Positions 34,374 through 43,796 of a stretch of DNA of 64,000 nucleotides are shown here, piece by piece. Each line of letters starts with the position of its first letter. Position 1 is the stretch's first letter. The notes under the pieces are model-generated. The model was not told the origin of the DNA. It did no database searches and saw nothing but the letters and a program-made list of their open reading frames with translations. The DNA comes from Flavisolibacter amylovorans. Its GTDB lineage: Bacteria > Bacteroidota > Bacteroidia > Chitinophagales > Chitinophagaceae. Made by a program: the position numbers and the translations under genes. The stretch spans positions 372,001 through 436,000 of the forward strand of contig NZ_BAABGY010000007.1 of the NCBI RefSeq assembly GCF_039541815.1, written 5' to 3'.

Positions 34374-35192
34374 ATGAAGATCATGAAGACCGTTTCGGCC
34401 CTCCTCGTAAGCTCGGCTTTGTTCGTCGGTTGTTCTACGGACCCCGTTACCAAACGCAGCCAGCTCAAGCTGCTCCCCGAGTCGGAGCTGCAGTCGATGG
34501 GGAAGCAGCAATATGGCCAATTCCTCAACCAATCGCGCGTGGTGAGCCCGTCTGCCGACCGTGACGCCGAGATGGTGCGCCGCGTAGGCCAGCGTCTCGT
34601 AACCGCCATCAACTCTTATTACCGTGAAAAGGGCATCCAGGACCGCCTGCAGGGCTACAACTGGGAGTACAACCTCGTGCGCGACGACCAGGTGAATGCC
34701 TGGTGTATGCCGGGTGGCAAGATCGTAGTGTATACCGGCCTGCTGCCGGTATCGCAAAACGAGGCTGGCCTTGCTGCCGTGATCGGCCACGAGATCTCAC
34801 ACGCCCTCTTCCAGCACGGCAACGAGCGCATGTCGCAGGGCATGCTGCAGCAGGGCCTCGGCACCGCGCTCTCGGTGGCGGTGAGCAACAAGCCTGCTGC
34901 CACACAGAATGTATTCCTCCAGGCCTTCGGCATCGGCTCCACGGTGCTCGGTACGCTGCCCTTCTCACGCAAGCAGGAATCCGAGTCGGACCGCTATGGC
35001 CTTATCTGGATGGCGATGGCCGGCTACAACCCGAACGAGGCGCTCAACCTCTGGAAGCGCATGGCCGCGAAATCGAATGGCCAGAAGCCGCCGGAGATCC
35101 TGAGCAGCCACCCGTCCGATGCAACGCGGATCAAGAATATCCAGGGATGGCTTCCGGAGGCGATGAAGTATTACAAGCCCGGTAACCGTTAG
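34374..35192 (+). CDS. M48 family metallopeptidase lipoprotein
   Basis: A 272-residue protein with a lipoprotein signal ending FVGCSTDP (Cys about residue 20). GHEISHALFQHG holds the zinc site HExxH (His-Glu-Ile-Ser-His), with the third ligand probably in ESDRYGLIWMAMAGYNP. It resembles the LoiP/BepA-type periplasmic proteases that act in outer-membrane quality control. The ATG at 34374 is chosen because of the signal peptide. Confidence 0.9.
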   Translation: MKIMKTVSALLVSSALFVGCSTDPVTKRSQLKLLPESELQSMGKQQYGQFLNQSRVVSPSADRDAEMVRRVGQRLVTAINSYYREKGIQDRLQGYNWEYNLVRDDQVNAWCMPGGKIVVYTGLLPVSQNEAGLAAVIGHEISHALFQHGNERMSQGMLQQGLGTALSVAVSNKPAATQNVFLQAFGIGSTVLGTLPFSRKQESESDRYGLIWMAMAGYNPNEALNLWKRMAAKSNGQKPPEILSSHPSDATRIKNIQGWLPEAMKYYKPGNR

Positions 35193-35234
35193 AATCTCAT
35201 TGGAAACCGTAGAAATTCAGGATTAAACCCGTCA

Positions 35235-35259
35235 AAACCCGCTTCTGGCGGGTTTTTTC
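35235..35259 (+). terminator. Terminator of the M48 peptidase gene
   Basis: Stem AACCCGC/GCGGGTT, loop TTCTG, then six T. Confidence 0.88.
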
Positions 35260-35270
35260 TTGCTTTCGCC

Positions 35271-35301
35271 TTGGCCGTTTAACGATTTATTACTACTTTT
35301 G
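35271..35301 (+). promoter_or_regulatory. Complete Bacteroidota promoter
   Basis: TTGG at 35271-35274, a 19-base spacer and TACTTTTG at 35294-35301 match the -33 and -7 consensus very well. It serves the gene at 35375, 73 bases downstream. Confidence 0.75.
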
Positions 35302-35374
35302 CGCATCTGTTTGTGTGAAAAACCCGCTGCCAAAATCTTTTCAACTGCTTGTTCACAAAACCGCGTAACAAACT

Positions 35375-35836
35375 ATGTCACAAACAATCCTGGAAAAGTT
35401 ACAGTTAAAGAACGAAAAGACTATTCTAATTCAAGGCCTCCCGTCCTCCATCGAAAAGCAGTTCGCCAAATTATCCTTCGCTAAGAATCTCACGCCGCTG
35501 CTGCGCTCCCGTAAGCTTGATTTCGCACTCATTTTTGCAGTGAACGAGACGCAGCTGAACAACATTTTGCAAGACATTATGCCGGCTATGAAAGACGAGA
35601 CCCGGCTCTGGGTAGCGCATCCGAAATCGACGTCGAAGATCGCCACAGACCTCAATCGCGAAAGCAGCTGGCACAAGCTCCTGAGCGCCGGCTATGAAAG
35701 CGCCGAGCAGGTCACGCTCGACCACGTCTGGAATGCCGTCAATTTCTGCCGTGCGGAAGTGGCCGTGGCTGAAGTTGCCGTGGTAGCCGAAGAGCCCGCT
35801 CCAAAAGCAAAGAAGCGCAAGGCAGTAACCGCCTGA
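35375..35836 (+). CDS. Conserved hypothetical protein
   Basis: A 153-residue cytoplasmic protein with an alpha/beta core (about residues 1-125) and a low-complexity AVAEVAVVAEEPAPKAKKRK tail. The core order, strand-helix-strand with LWVAHPKSTSK and a final VWNAVNFCR, faintly resembles DUF3052-like proteins. It has a strong promoter and its own terminator, so it is probably a well-expressed single gene. Confidence 0.7.
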   Translation: MSQTILEKLQLKNEKTILIQGLPSSIEKQFAKLSFAKNLTPLLRSRKLDFALIFAVNETQLNNILQDIMPAMKDETRLWVAHPKSTSKIATDLNRESSWHKLLSAGYESAEQVTLDHVWNAVNFCRAEVAVAEVAVVAEEPAPKAKKRKAVTA

Positions 35837-35849
35837 TAAATTCCTTCAA

Positions 35850-35880
35850 AGAGCCCCGGTTTCATCGCCGGGGCTTTTTC
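35850..35880 (+). terminator. Terminator after the hypothetical gene
   Basis: Stem AGCCCCGG/CCGGGGCT followed by TTTTCTTTTT. Confidence 0.88.
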
Positions 35881-36031
35881 TTTTTGCCAAAGATGCTGTG
35901 GATAAATCGGTTAGCCGGTGCAGCCCGGCAGTCGGGAGGAATTTTTTCTACACGGCCTGACGAACCTGCGTAAGCCCCGGGTTCAATTACCGCATTCCCT
36001 GTGCTGGCATGTAAATAGTACATCCAGCGGC

Positions 36032-37231
36032 ATGAATACCAACAACAACTCCTCTGCCGCCACGTGGCAACATATCGGCGAGGCCGACCTGCTCTGCTTC
36101 AGCCACCTTCGCTGGAACTTCGTTTACCAACGCCCCCAACACCTCCTGAGCCGTTTTGCCCATTATACCCGCGTGTTCTTTATCGAGGAGCCGATGTGGC
36201 ATGATGAGGCCGACAAGCTGCACATCAGCGAGCCGGTAAGAAACGTGTTCGTTGTGGTGCCGCACCTTCAGAAGGACGTGGAAGGCAGCGATGTACACGC
36301 GCGTCAGCGTCACCTGGTAAGCGAGCTTATCGGTATGATGGAGATCAACAAGTATTTCAGCTGGTATTATACACCGATGGCGCTTCCCTTCAGCGATCAC
36401 CTCGAACCCTTGATGATCGTTTACGATTGTATGGACGAACTCTCTGCGTTCAAGTTTGCGCCGGTGGAGCTGAAAGACAACGAGCAACGCCTCATGGGCC
36501 GCGCCGACCTCGTGTTCACGGGGGGCTACAGCATCTACGAAGCGAAGAAGGATCGCCATCCGCATATCTATCCCTTCCCAAGCAGCATCGACCGTGAGCA
36601 CTTCGCCTCCGCGCGCAGCAGCCGCCTCGATCCTGCCGACCAGGCCAACATTCCGCACCCGCGCTTCGGCTTCTATGGCGTGATCGACGAGCGCTTCGAC
36701 ATCGAGTTGATCCGCGAGGCGGCTACGATGCGGCCCGACTGGCAGTTCGTGCTGCTGGGACCCGTAGTGAAGATCGACCCGGAGCACCTGCCCAAGAACG
36801 AGAACATTCATTACCTCGGTGGCAAGGACTATAAGGAGCTGCCCCAATACCTTTCTGGCTGGGACGTGGCCATCATCCCCTTTGCCATGAACGAATCGAC
36901 CCGCTTCATCAGCCCCACGAAAACGCCGGAGTACCTCGCCGCAGGAAAGCCGGTGATCTCGACGCCGATCCGCGATGTGGTATCCCCCTATGGCGACAAC
37001 AAGCTGGTTCACATCGCTGCTACCACCGAAGCCTTCGTGCAGGCCGGGGACGCGATCCTCGCCACGCAGGACTCCGCCGGCTGGCTGCAGGAAGTGGATG
37101 CCTTCCTCGCCGGCAACTCCTGGGACCGCACCTGGAGCGAAATGGCCGGTCATATCGAGAGCCGGATGGGTACCCGTAACACGAGCACGAATGAAGTGAC
37201 GGCAAACCTCGCCGCCACGAAGGCCGTATAA
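36032..37231 (+). CDS. Glycosyltransferase, GT4/GT1-like
   Basis: A 399-residue GT-B fold protein. The C-terminal half has the nucleotide-sugar site: FGFYGVIDERFDIELI, VLLGPVV, IHYLGGKDYKELPQYLSGWDVAIIPF and SPTKTPEYLAAGKPVIST, the last being the usual E-x(n)-G glycosyltransferase segment. The N-terminal SHLRWNFVYQRPQHLLSRFA is typical of bacterial galactosyl/galactofuranosyl-type transferases. The ATG at 36032 is preferred since residues upstream look non-coding. It opens a carbohydrate block with the fused enzyme, galM and galK. Confidence 0.85.
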   Translation: MNTNNNSSAATWQHIGEADLLCFSHLRWNFVYQRPQHLLSRFAHYTRVFFIEEPMWHDEADKLHISEPVRNVFVVVPHLQKDVEGSDVHARQRHLVSELIGMMEINKYFSWYYTPMALPFSDHLEPLMIVYDCMDELSAFKFAPVELKDNEQRLMGRADLVFTGGYSIYEAKKDRHPHIYPFPSSIDREHFASARSSRLDPADQANIPHPRFGFYGVIDERFDIELIREAATMRPDWQFVLLGPVVKIDPEHLPKNENIHYLGGKDYKELPQYLSGWDVAIIPFAMNESTRFISPTKTPEYLAAGKPVISTPIRDVVSPYGDNKLVHIAATTEAFVQAGDAILATQDSAGWLQEVDAFLAGNSWDRTWSEMAGHIESRMGTRNTSTNEVTANLAATKAV

Positions 37232-37256
37232 ATACGGTGATCGCTGACACCAGGCG

Positions 37257-37299
37257 AAGCCGCCTGCCGGTATGAACGATACTGCAGGCGGCTTTTTCT
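37257..37299 (+). terminator. Terminator after the glycosyltransferase
   Basis: Eleven-base stem AAGCCGCCTGC/GCAGGCGGCTT with a long loop, followed by five T. Confidence 0.85.
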
Positions 37300-37318
37300 T
37301 TGACCAAACGGAAGGACC

Positions 37319-39511
37319 ATGGAACAAGACAGGAATTACAAGCCGGAACTCTGGGGCGGCATCGAGTGTACGATCAACCGCGTGCGCAGCAGGTTCTTTG
37401 ACCAGCTCGAAGCGGCCGGCCTGTATACGACTTCGTTCAAGGACGAAATAGCCTCACTGGGCTTACGCCGCCTGCGCTTTCCCGTACTCTGGGAACGCCA
37501 CCAGCCGGAGCGCAGCACCGATATCGACTGGAGCTGGACGCAAGGGCAACTGGAATTTTTCCGCGACCAGCGCATCGACGTGATCGCAGGGCTCGTGCAC
37601 CATGGCAGCGGCCCGTCGTTCACCAACCTCCTCGACCCTGACTTTCCGGAATTGCTGGCGGAATATGCGGGTAAAGTGGCCACTCAGTTTCCCTGGCTGC
37701 GCTACTATACGCCGGTGAATGAGCCGCTCACCACAGCCCGCTTCAGCGCGTTGTACGGGCTCTGGTACCCGCACCGCACCGACGACCGCAGCTTTTTGCT
37801 GGCGCTGCTGCACCAGCTCAAAGGCGTCGTGCTTTCGATGCAGGCGATCCGCGCGGTGAACCCGGAAGCGCAGCTGGTGCAAACCGAGGACCTCGGCAAA
37901 ACGTACAGCACGGAAAGGCTCGCATACCAGGCACAGTTTGAGAACGAGCGCCGCTGGCTCACCTACGACGTCCTCTGCGGGCGCCTCAGGGAAGGACACC
38001 CGCTCTGGAATTATGTTACCCGCTTCGACCTGCCGCAGGGCCTGCTGGAGTTCTTCCAGGAGCATCCCTGCCAGCCGGATACCTTCGGCTTCAACTACTA
38101 TGTGACCTCGGAGCGCTTCCTCGATCACGACACGAAAAAGTATGCACCGCTAAAGGCTGGCGGCAACGGGCGGCACCGCTACGTGGACGTAGAGGCGGTT
38201 CGGGTGCCGGTGGACGAGCCGACCGGTGTTTCCGTGCTGCTCGAAGAGGCCTGGGAGCGCTACCGGCGCCCGATGGCCGTTACCGAATGCCACCTCCACT
38301 GCACGCGGGAGGAGCAGCTGCGGTGGTTCCAGTATATCTACGGTTCGTGCCAGGCGCTTGCCGAAAGAGGCGTTGGGATACAGGCAGTGACCGCCTGGGC
38401 GCTCTTTGGGTCCCGCGGCTGGAACCGGCTGCTGACGCAGCCGGGCGGCGACTATGAGCCTGGCGTGTTCGACCTGCGGGGCGGTACGCCGCGGGCCACG
38501 GCGCTCACCCGGTACGTGCAGTCGCTGGGCAGCGGCACGCCGCCCGACAATTTCCTGCTCAACCAGGCCGGATGGTGGCAGCGCGAGATGCGGTACCTCG
38601 ACGCCTGCGTGGTGCCTGCCACCGAGATCCGCGCTGCGCAGACCGGGCAGGAGCAACCCTTGCTCATCATCGGCAAGCGCGGCACGCTGGGGCAGGCTTT
38701 TGCGCGCATTTGCCAGGTGCGTGGACTACCTTACCGAATCCTGAGCCGGCAGGAGTGCGACATCAGCTCGGCGCCATCGGTGGCTGCTGCCCTGGAGCTC
38801 TACCAGCCCTGGGCGGTGGTCAACGCAGCCGGCTACGTGCGGGTGGACGATGCAGAGCGCGAAACCGAAGCCTGCCTGCGCGACAACTTCGAGGGGCCGC
38901 TCCAGCTGGGCCTGGCCTGCCGCGACCGCGGCATCCGCTACATGGCTTTCTCCTCGGACCTCGTGTTCGACGGCACCAAAGGATCAGCGTACGTGGAAAG
39001 CGACGCTGCCCGCCCGCTCAACTGCTACGGCCGCAGCAAGCACCTGCTCGAGCAGGCATTGCTCGCCCGGTACCCGCAGGCACTCATCATTCGTACCAGC
39101 GCCTTCTTTGGCCCCTGGGATCAGTACAACTTTTTTCACTGGGTGCAAATGAGCCTGGAGGCCGCTAACCCGGTGCCGGTGGCCGACGACATGATCGTAT
39201 CACCTACCTACGTACCCGACCTGGTAAACGCGGCGCTTGACCTGCTGATCGACGCCGAGGGCGGCTTGTGGCACCTCGCGAACGGAGGCGCCTTCCGCTG
39301 GTCGGAGCTGGCCTACATGGTAGCCGAAAAACTGGATCTTGATAAAAGCCTCATCCGCCCGCAGCCGGCGGCGCATATGAACTATGCGGCGGCGCGCCCC
39401 CTGCACAGCGCGCTCGGGTCCGAAAAGGCTCCGTTGCTTCCCGATGCACCGAACGCGTTCCATCGTTACTTTGCGGAGAAGATACGGTCCGTGGAATTGC
39501 TCGATCAATAA
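37319..39511 (+). CDS. GH1-like glycosidase fused to RmlD-type reductase
   Basis: A 730-residue two-domain protein. Residues about 5-420 form a GH1-type TIM barrel: Glu135 in TPVNEP is the acid/base, and VTECHL supplies a Glu in the place of the nucleophile. Residues about 448-720 form an NAD(P)-binding reductase like dTDP-4-dehydrorhamnose reductase, with GKRGTLGQAFARI for the cofactor, FSSDLVFDG, and a YxxxK in NCYGRSKHLLEQ. The single open frame, with no break, argues for a true fusion rather than two genes misread. It lies after the glycosyltransferase and before galM. Confidence 0.88.
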   Translation: MEQDRNYKPELWGGIECTINRVRSRFFDQLEAAGLYTTSFKDEIASLGLRRLRFPVLWERHQPERSTDIDWSWTQGQLEFFRDQRIDVIAGLVHHGSGPSFTNLLDPDFPELLAEYAGKVATQFPWLRYYTPVNEPLTTARFSALYGLWYPHRTDDRSFLLALLHQLKGVVLSMQAIRAVNPEAQLVQTEDLGKTYSTERLAYQAQFENERRWLTYDVLCGRLREGHPLWNYVTRFDLPQGLLEFFQEHPCQPDTFGFNYYVTSERFLDHDTKKYAPLKAGGNGRHRYVDVEAVRVPVDEPTGVSVLLEEAWERYRRPMAVTECHLHCTREEQLRWFQYIYGSCQALAERGVGIQAVTAWALFGSRGWNRLLTQPGGDYEPGVFDLRGGTPRATALTRYVQSLGSGTPPDNFLLNQAGWWQREMRYLDACVVPATEIRAAQTGQEQPLLIIGKRGTLGQAFARICQVRGLPYRILSRQECDISSAPSVAAALELYQPWAVVNAAGYVRVDDAERETEACLRDNFEGPLQLGLACRDRGIRYMAFSSDLVFDGTKGSAYVESDAARPLNCYGRSKHLLEQALLARYPQALIIRTSAFFGPWDQYNFFHWVQMSLEAANPVPVADDMIVSPTYVPDLVNAALDLLIDAEGGLWHLANGGAFRWSELAYMVAEKLDLDKSLIRPQPAAHMNYAAARPLHSALGSEKAPLLPDAPNAFHRYFAEKIRSVELLDQ

Positions 39512-39520
39512 AATACGTTT

Positions 39521-40603
39521 ATGTCTTTTACGCACAACGACCCGGGTTCCGCGCTGGACGCCGCAGCCTTCGAACAGACGATCGAAGGTAAAGAGGCGCG
39601 CCTCTACCGGCTTTCTAACGGGAAAGGCCTGCACGTGGCGATCACGAACTATGGCGCCCGCCTGGTAGCCCTCTATACGCGCGACCGCGACGGCGCCTGG
39701 CGCGACGTAGTGCTGGGCTTCGACAAACTCCAGGGCTATCTCGACGACGGCGATTATCACGGAGCGATCGTCGGGCGCTATGCAAACCGGATCGCCCGCG
39801 GCCGCTTTTCATTGGAAGGCCGGGATTACACGCTTGCCATCAACAATGCGCCGAATCACCTGCACGGCGGGAAAAAAGGGTTTAACGCAGCGGTCTGGGA
39901 CGTGGTGTCCGCCAGCGAGCGGGAACTGGTGCTCCAGTATATCAGCCCCGACGGCGAGGAAGGCTATCCCGGCACCCTGTCGCTGACCGTGCATTACCGC
40001 CTGGCCGACGACGACCGTCTCGAGATCCATTTCCTGGCCAATACCGATGCGGCAACCGTGCTGAACGTCACCAACCACGCCTACTGGAACCTCAACGGGC
40101 AGGGGAGTGGCCCGGTGCTGGAGCACGAGCTATTCATCAATGCAGGTCACTTCACCCCGGTTGACGAAACGCTGATCCCGACCGGCGACCTGGCCTTCGT
40201 TACCGGGACGCCCTTCGACTTTACGAAGCCCGAAAAGATCGGTGCCCGCATCAACGACGACAACCCGCAGCTGGTGCATGGCGCCGGCTATGACCATAAT
40301 TTCGTGCTGATGGACACGGGGGAGGAGCTGATGCTCGCCGCTGCCGCTACCGGGGATCAGAGCGGGATCCGCATGGCGGTCTATACCACCGAGCCGGGCA
40401 TCCAGCTGTATACCGGCAACTTCCTGCAGTCGCTGCATACGCTTAAGTACGGTTTGACCGACGAGCGCCGCTCGGCCTTCTGCCTCGAAACCCAGCATTT
40501 CCCCGACTCGCCCAACCAGCCCGGCTTTCCTTCGGTGCTCCTGCGGCCCGGCCAGGTGTTCCAGAGCCGGACCGATTTTGTTTTCCCCGGCGCGGCTAAG
40601 TAA
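39521..40603 (+). CDS. galM: Aldose 1-epimerase (mutarotase)
   Basis: A 360-residue enzyme that interconverts alpha and beta anomers of hexoses. HLHGGKKGFNAAVWDV, NVTNHAYWNLNGQG and FCLETQHFPDSPNQPGFPS are the substrate and catalytic motifs, with the base Glu in the last and catalytic His in NHAYWNL. No signal peptide, so it is cytoplasmic. It starts nine bases after the fused enzyme, probably co-transcribed. Confidence 0.95.
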   Translation: MSFTHNDPGSALDAAAFEQTIEGKEARLYRLSNGKGLHVAITNYGARLVALYTRDRDGAWRDVVLGFDKLQGYLDDGDYHGAIVGRYANRIARGRFSLEGRDYTLAINNAPNHLHGGKKGFNAAVWDVVSASERELVLQYISPDGEEGYPGTLSLTVHYRLADDDRLEIHFLANTDAATVLNVTNHAYWNLNGQGSGPVLEHELFINAGHFTPVDETLIPTGDLAFVTGTPFDFTKPEKIGARINDDNPQLVHGAGYDHNFVLMDTGEELMLAAAATGDQSGIRMAVYTTEPGIQLYTGNFLQSLHTLKYGLTDERRSAFCLETQHFPDSPNQPGFPSVLLRPGQVFQSRTDFVFPGAAK

Positions 40604-40620
40604 GGACCAACGATACAGAA

Positions 40621-40653
40621 GAGAAAGGGTGGCTTGAACAGCCACCCTTTCTC
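40621..40653. terminator. Bidirectional terminator between galM and galK
   Basis: A perfect 14-base stem GAGAAAGGGTGGCT/AGCCACCCTTTCTC with a TGAAC loop lies between two convergent genes. Confidence 0.9.
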
Positions 40654-40676
40654 ATGCAAGCAACAGGTAACCCCGG

Positions 40677-41837
40677 TCAGAGCCTGGAAGTTCCCTCCTC
40701 GATGCCGGCAATAATGGGGGTGAGCTCAAGGCCCGTCGCTTCCTTGTATTTGGGCGCCAGCTCGTTTACGAGGGCGTCAATGGCATCTTCGCGCACGATG
40801 TTGATGGTGCAGCCGCCAAAGCCCCCACCCATCATCCGGGCTCCGAGCACGGCGTCGTTTTCACGGACCGCGTTCACCAGGAAGTCGAGCTCGGGGCAGC
40901 TCACCTCGTATTCGTCGGAAAGTCCGCGGTGGGTCCGGAACATCTTCATGCCCAGGGCCGTAAGGTCGCCGCGCTCGAGGTCGGCACAGCCCTCCAGCAG
41001 GCGCTCGCTTTCCTCCACCACGTATTTGCAGCGACGGTATACCAGCTCATCCGTATCGCGCACGCATTCGTCGAGCATGGGCACGGTAACATCCCGAAGA
41101 CTCTTAACCTCCGGGTATTTCTGGCGCACCATGTCGACGCCGGCCTCGCACTGTTGCCGGCGCACATTGTACTCCGACGACGAGAGCGAGTGCTTGACGT
41201 TGGTGTTGAGCAGGAGCAGCTTATAGCCATCGAGCCTCAGGGGTACATATTGGTAATCCATCGACCGGCAATCGAGCCGCACCACATGGTCTTTCTTCCC
41301 GAACATAGAAGCGAACTGGTCCATGATGCCGCAAAGAACGCCTGCAAATTCATGCTCCGCCTTCTGCGCCACCCGGATCAGCTCTTCGCGCGGCACGTTG
41401 AGGCCGAACAGCTCGCTCAGTGCAAAGGCGGTGGCACATTCCACGGCGGCCGAGGAGGAGAGGCCTGCGCCAAAGGGAATATCCCCGTCGATCACGAGGT
41501 TGAACCCACCGAGCTGGTGTCCCCGCTTGCGGAACTGGTCTACCACGCCCAGGATGTAGTTGGTCCACTGGCCCTCGCGGGGGGCGATGGCATCGAGGCT
41601 CGTGCTGTAGCTATCATTGAATTCGACGGCCTTCAACTCGATGCGGTCGTCGTTGCGGCGGCCGGCGGCCACGTACACGGCCTTGTCGATGGCCGCGGGC
41701 AGCACGAACCCGTCGTTGTAGTCGGTGTGCTCACCGATGATGTTGACGCGGCCGGGAGAGCGGGCCAGGAGCGGCTCTCCACCCCAGTTTTCGGTATAAA
41801 CACGGGCTACTTTCTTCGCTATTTCCGGTTGATTCAT
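40677..41837 (-). CDS. galK: Galactokinase
   Basis: A 386-residue GHMP kinase that phosphorylates galactose at C1, feeding the Leloir pathway. GRVNIIGEHTDYNDGFVLP is the galactokinase signature, PFGAGLSSSAAVE the ATP loop, and RMMGGGFGGCTI the GHMP C-terminal motif. It is convergent with galM; galT and galE are not in this window. Confidence 0.97.
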   Translation of the reverse strand: MNQPEIAKKVARVYTENWGGEPLLARSPGRVNIIGEHTDYNDGFVLPAAIDKAVYVAAGRRNDDRIELKAVEFNDSYSTSLDAIAPREGQWTNYILGVVDQFRKRGHQLGGFNLVIDGDIPFGAGLSSSAAVECATAFALSELFGLNVPREELIRVAQKAEHEFAGVLCGIMDQFASMFGKKDHVVRLDCRSMDYQYVPLRLDGYKLLLLNTNVKHSLSSSEYNVRRQQCEAGVDMVRQKYPEVKSLRDVTVPMLDECVRDTDELVYRRCKYVVEESERLLEGCADLERGDLTALGMKMFRTHRGLSDEYEVSCPELDFLVNAVRENDAVLGARMMGGGFGGCTINIVREDAIDALVNELAPKYKEATGLELTPIIAGIEEGTSRL

Positions 41838-42047
41838 GAAGCCGATCTTTAAAGGTTCTGTTAAGGCAATAAGGGGTTGAAAGGTACGTTGTTACAGACA
41901 AAAAAACGGGCGATCCGACCCGCCGCGCAAAAAGGTTTCTTCACCGACAAGAATACCCCTTTAGCCCGAATTCAACACTGCCCCGGCGCTCCTATTCAAT
42001 TACTTTGTAACACATTCTAACAGACATAAACGGACCCTTTTACAGCC

Positions 42048-43193
42048 ATGCAAACGAACCACCACAACGCTCCCCGACCGGAGCAGGATCCCGAACTGAG
42101 CTACCGCTGGTCGATCGAGAAAACCGCCGAATGGCAAGCCCGCACCGGCTGGCTCGTCGGCTGCAACTTTGTGCCGCACAATGCCATCAACCAGCTGGAA
42201 ATGTGGCAGGCCGAGACCTTCGATCCATTCCTTATCGATAAGGAACTGAGCTGGGCCGCCGGCCTCGGCTTCAACACCATCCGTGTGTTCCTGCACCACC
42301 TCCTTTGGGAGCAGGACTCCAAAGGCTTCCTCGAGCGCATCGAACTCTTTCTCTCCATTGCCGAAAAGAACGGCATCCGGACCATGTTCGTGCTCTTTGA
42401 CGCCGTATGGGACCCGAACCCGAAGTTGGGCAAGCAGCGCGAGCCGAAACACAACGTGCATAACTCCGGCTGGGTGCAATGCCCCGGCTACGACGTGCTG
42501 AACAGCCCCGAGCGCTACGATGACCTGTACGAATACGTGCACGGCATCGTGAACCACTTCAAGCACGACCCGCGCGTGGTGATCTGGGACCTGTACAACG
42601 AGCCCGACAACATGAACCTCGCGTCTTATAAAGACGACAACTATTCCCGCCACAAAGCTGAGCTGTCGCTCGAACTGTTGAAGAAAACTATCCGCTGGGT
42701 ACGCGGCATCGGCCCCGATCAGCCCATCACGATGGCACCGTGGCAGGAAGTGGAAGACTGGAGCTCCGATACCACGGCGTCGGTGCTGGACAACTATATG
42801 TTCACCCATTCGGACGTCATCTCCTTCCATTGCTACGCCAATGCCGAAGGGATGAAGAAGCGCATCGAACAGCTGAGCCGTTTTGGCCGCCCGATGTTCT
42901 GCACGGAGTACATGGCCCGTCCTTTCGGCAACACGTTCCAGGAGATCCTTCCCTTGTTCCGGGAGCACGGCATCGGCGCCTACAACTGGGGCTTCGTAGC
43001 CGGCAAATCGCAGACGCACTGCCCGTGGGACTCCTGGCAAAAGCCTTATGAGCAGGAGCCGGAGCTTTGGTTCCACGACATCTTCCGCGCCAACGGCGAA
43101 GCTTATCGCCCCGAGGAAGTGGACTTCCTGAGAAGCTTCATCGCCGCGGCCCGTACCAACCCTGCAGCTGTGCAGGTAGCCACTCCCGCCTGA
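42048..43193 (+). CDS. GH5-like glycoside hydrolase, apparently cytoplasmic
   Basis: A 381-residue TIM-barrel protein. Glu185 in DLYNEPDN and Glu287 in FCTEYMARP are placed as the acid/base and nucleophile of clan GH-A enzymes (GH5-type cellulases and mannanases). GFNTIRVFLHHLLWE and CNFVPHNAIN open the barrel. There is no signal peptide, so unlike most secreted family members it should act inside the cell on imported oligosaccharides, or be exported otherwise. The substrate cannot be told. Confidence 0.85.
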   Translation: MQTNHHNAPRPEQDPELSYRWSIEKTAEWQARTGWLVGCNFVPHNAINQLEMWQAETFDPFLIDKELSWAAGLGFNTIRVFLHHLLWEQDSKGFLERIELFLSIAEKNGIRTMFVLFDAVWDPNPKLGKQREPKHNVHNSGWVQCPGYDVLNSPERYDDLYEYVHGIVNHFKHDPRVVIWDLYNEPDNMNLASYKDDNYSRHKAELSLELLKKTIRWVRGIGPDQPITMAPWQEVEDWSSDTTASVLDNYMFTHSDVISFHCYANAEGMKKRIEQLSRFGRPMFCTEYMARPFGNTFQEILPLFREHGIGAYNWGFVAGKSQTHCPWDSWQKPYEQEPELWFHDIFRANGEAYRPEEVDFLRSFIAAARTNPAAVQVATPA

Positions 43194-43214
43194 CTTTGAT
43201 TGAACGATAACGCC

Positions 43215-43239
43215 AAACCCCGCTTCCGCGGGGTTTTTT
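43215..43239 (+). terminator. Terminator of the GH5-like gene
   Basis: Stem AAACCCCGC/GCGGGGTTT with a TTCC loop, followed by more T. Confidence 0.88.
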
Positions 43240-43253
43240 CGTTGGCGGAACCG

Positions 43254-43283
43254 CAAAAAAAAGCGTCCCGGTGGAGGACGCTT
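43254..43283 (-). terminator. Terminator of the 83-residue gene
   Basis: On the minus strand, AAGCGTCC/GGACGCTT is followed by eight T. Confidence 0.85.
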
Positions 43284-43303
43284 CAATCAGTTATCGGGTG
43301 CGA

Positions 43304-43555
43304 TCAGTTGCGCAGGTTGTACTTGTAGAACCCCTCGCGGTGCAGTACCGATTGGCCGGGGATGGTGGTAAGCAGCGAGTCCTTGACGAGCTTCTCCACC
43401 AGGCGGATCTGCTCGAGGTCGTCGCCTGCCTGCAGGATCAGCTTCAAGCTTTCGATCTTCATGATCGCGCGCTTGCTGGTCTTGCTCGTCTGACGTTCGA
43501 GCCAGGCGCACTTTTCGGCCAGGTAAAGCTGGTGGTTGCGAAAATAGGCGTGCAT
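43304..43555 (-). CDS. Small hypothetical helical protein
   Basis: An 83-residue protein, mostly helical and basic, ending with GQSVLHREGFYKYNLRN. Its own terminator lies 20 bases downstream, which supports a real gene. No family is recognised. An overlapping frame on the same strand encodes 113 residues but has an Arg/Pro/Gly composition typical of a shadow. Confidence 0.6.
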   Translation of the reverse strand: MHAYFRNHQLYLAEKCAWLERQTSKTSKRAIMKIESLKLILQAGDDLEQIRLVEKLVKDSLLTTIPGQSVLHREGFYKYNLRN

Positions 43556-43732
43556 AGGAAATCAGATTTAGTTTGTTTGTATTGTCGGGCTTGCTTCCCC
43601 AAGTTAATCCAAATTCGCTTTTTTCCAAATCGATGTAGCCTCAATGGTAAATTTTAGCGTTGAACCACCGTTTTTTACCGACAAACGCCGGGAGTTACTG
43701 TTGAGCGGTTGAAGCACGTAACGGAACCAACC

Positions 43733-43770
43733 AAAAAAAGGAACGCGTCTTTTCAGGTGCGCGTTCCTTT
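43733..43770 (-). terminator. Terminator of the EF-G paralogue
   Basis: Stem AAAGGAACGCG/CGCGTTCCTTT, then seven T when read on the minus strand. It lies 27 bases after the stop codon. Confidence 0.9.
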
Positions 43771-43796
43771 GAAGATCATGAGGTGGGGCTGACCAA

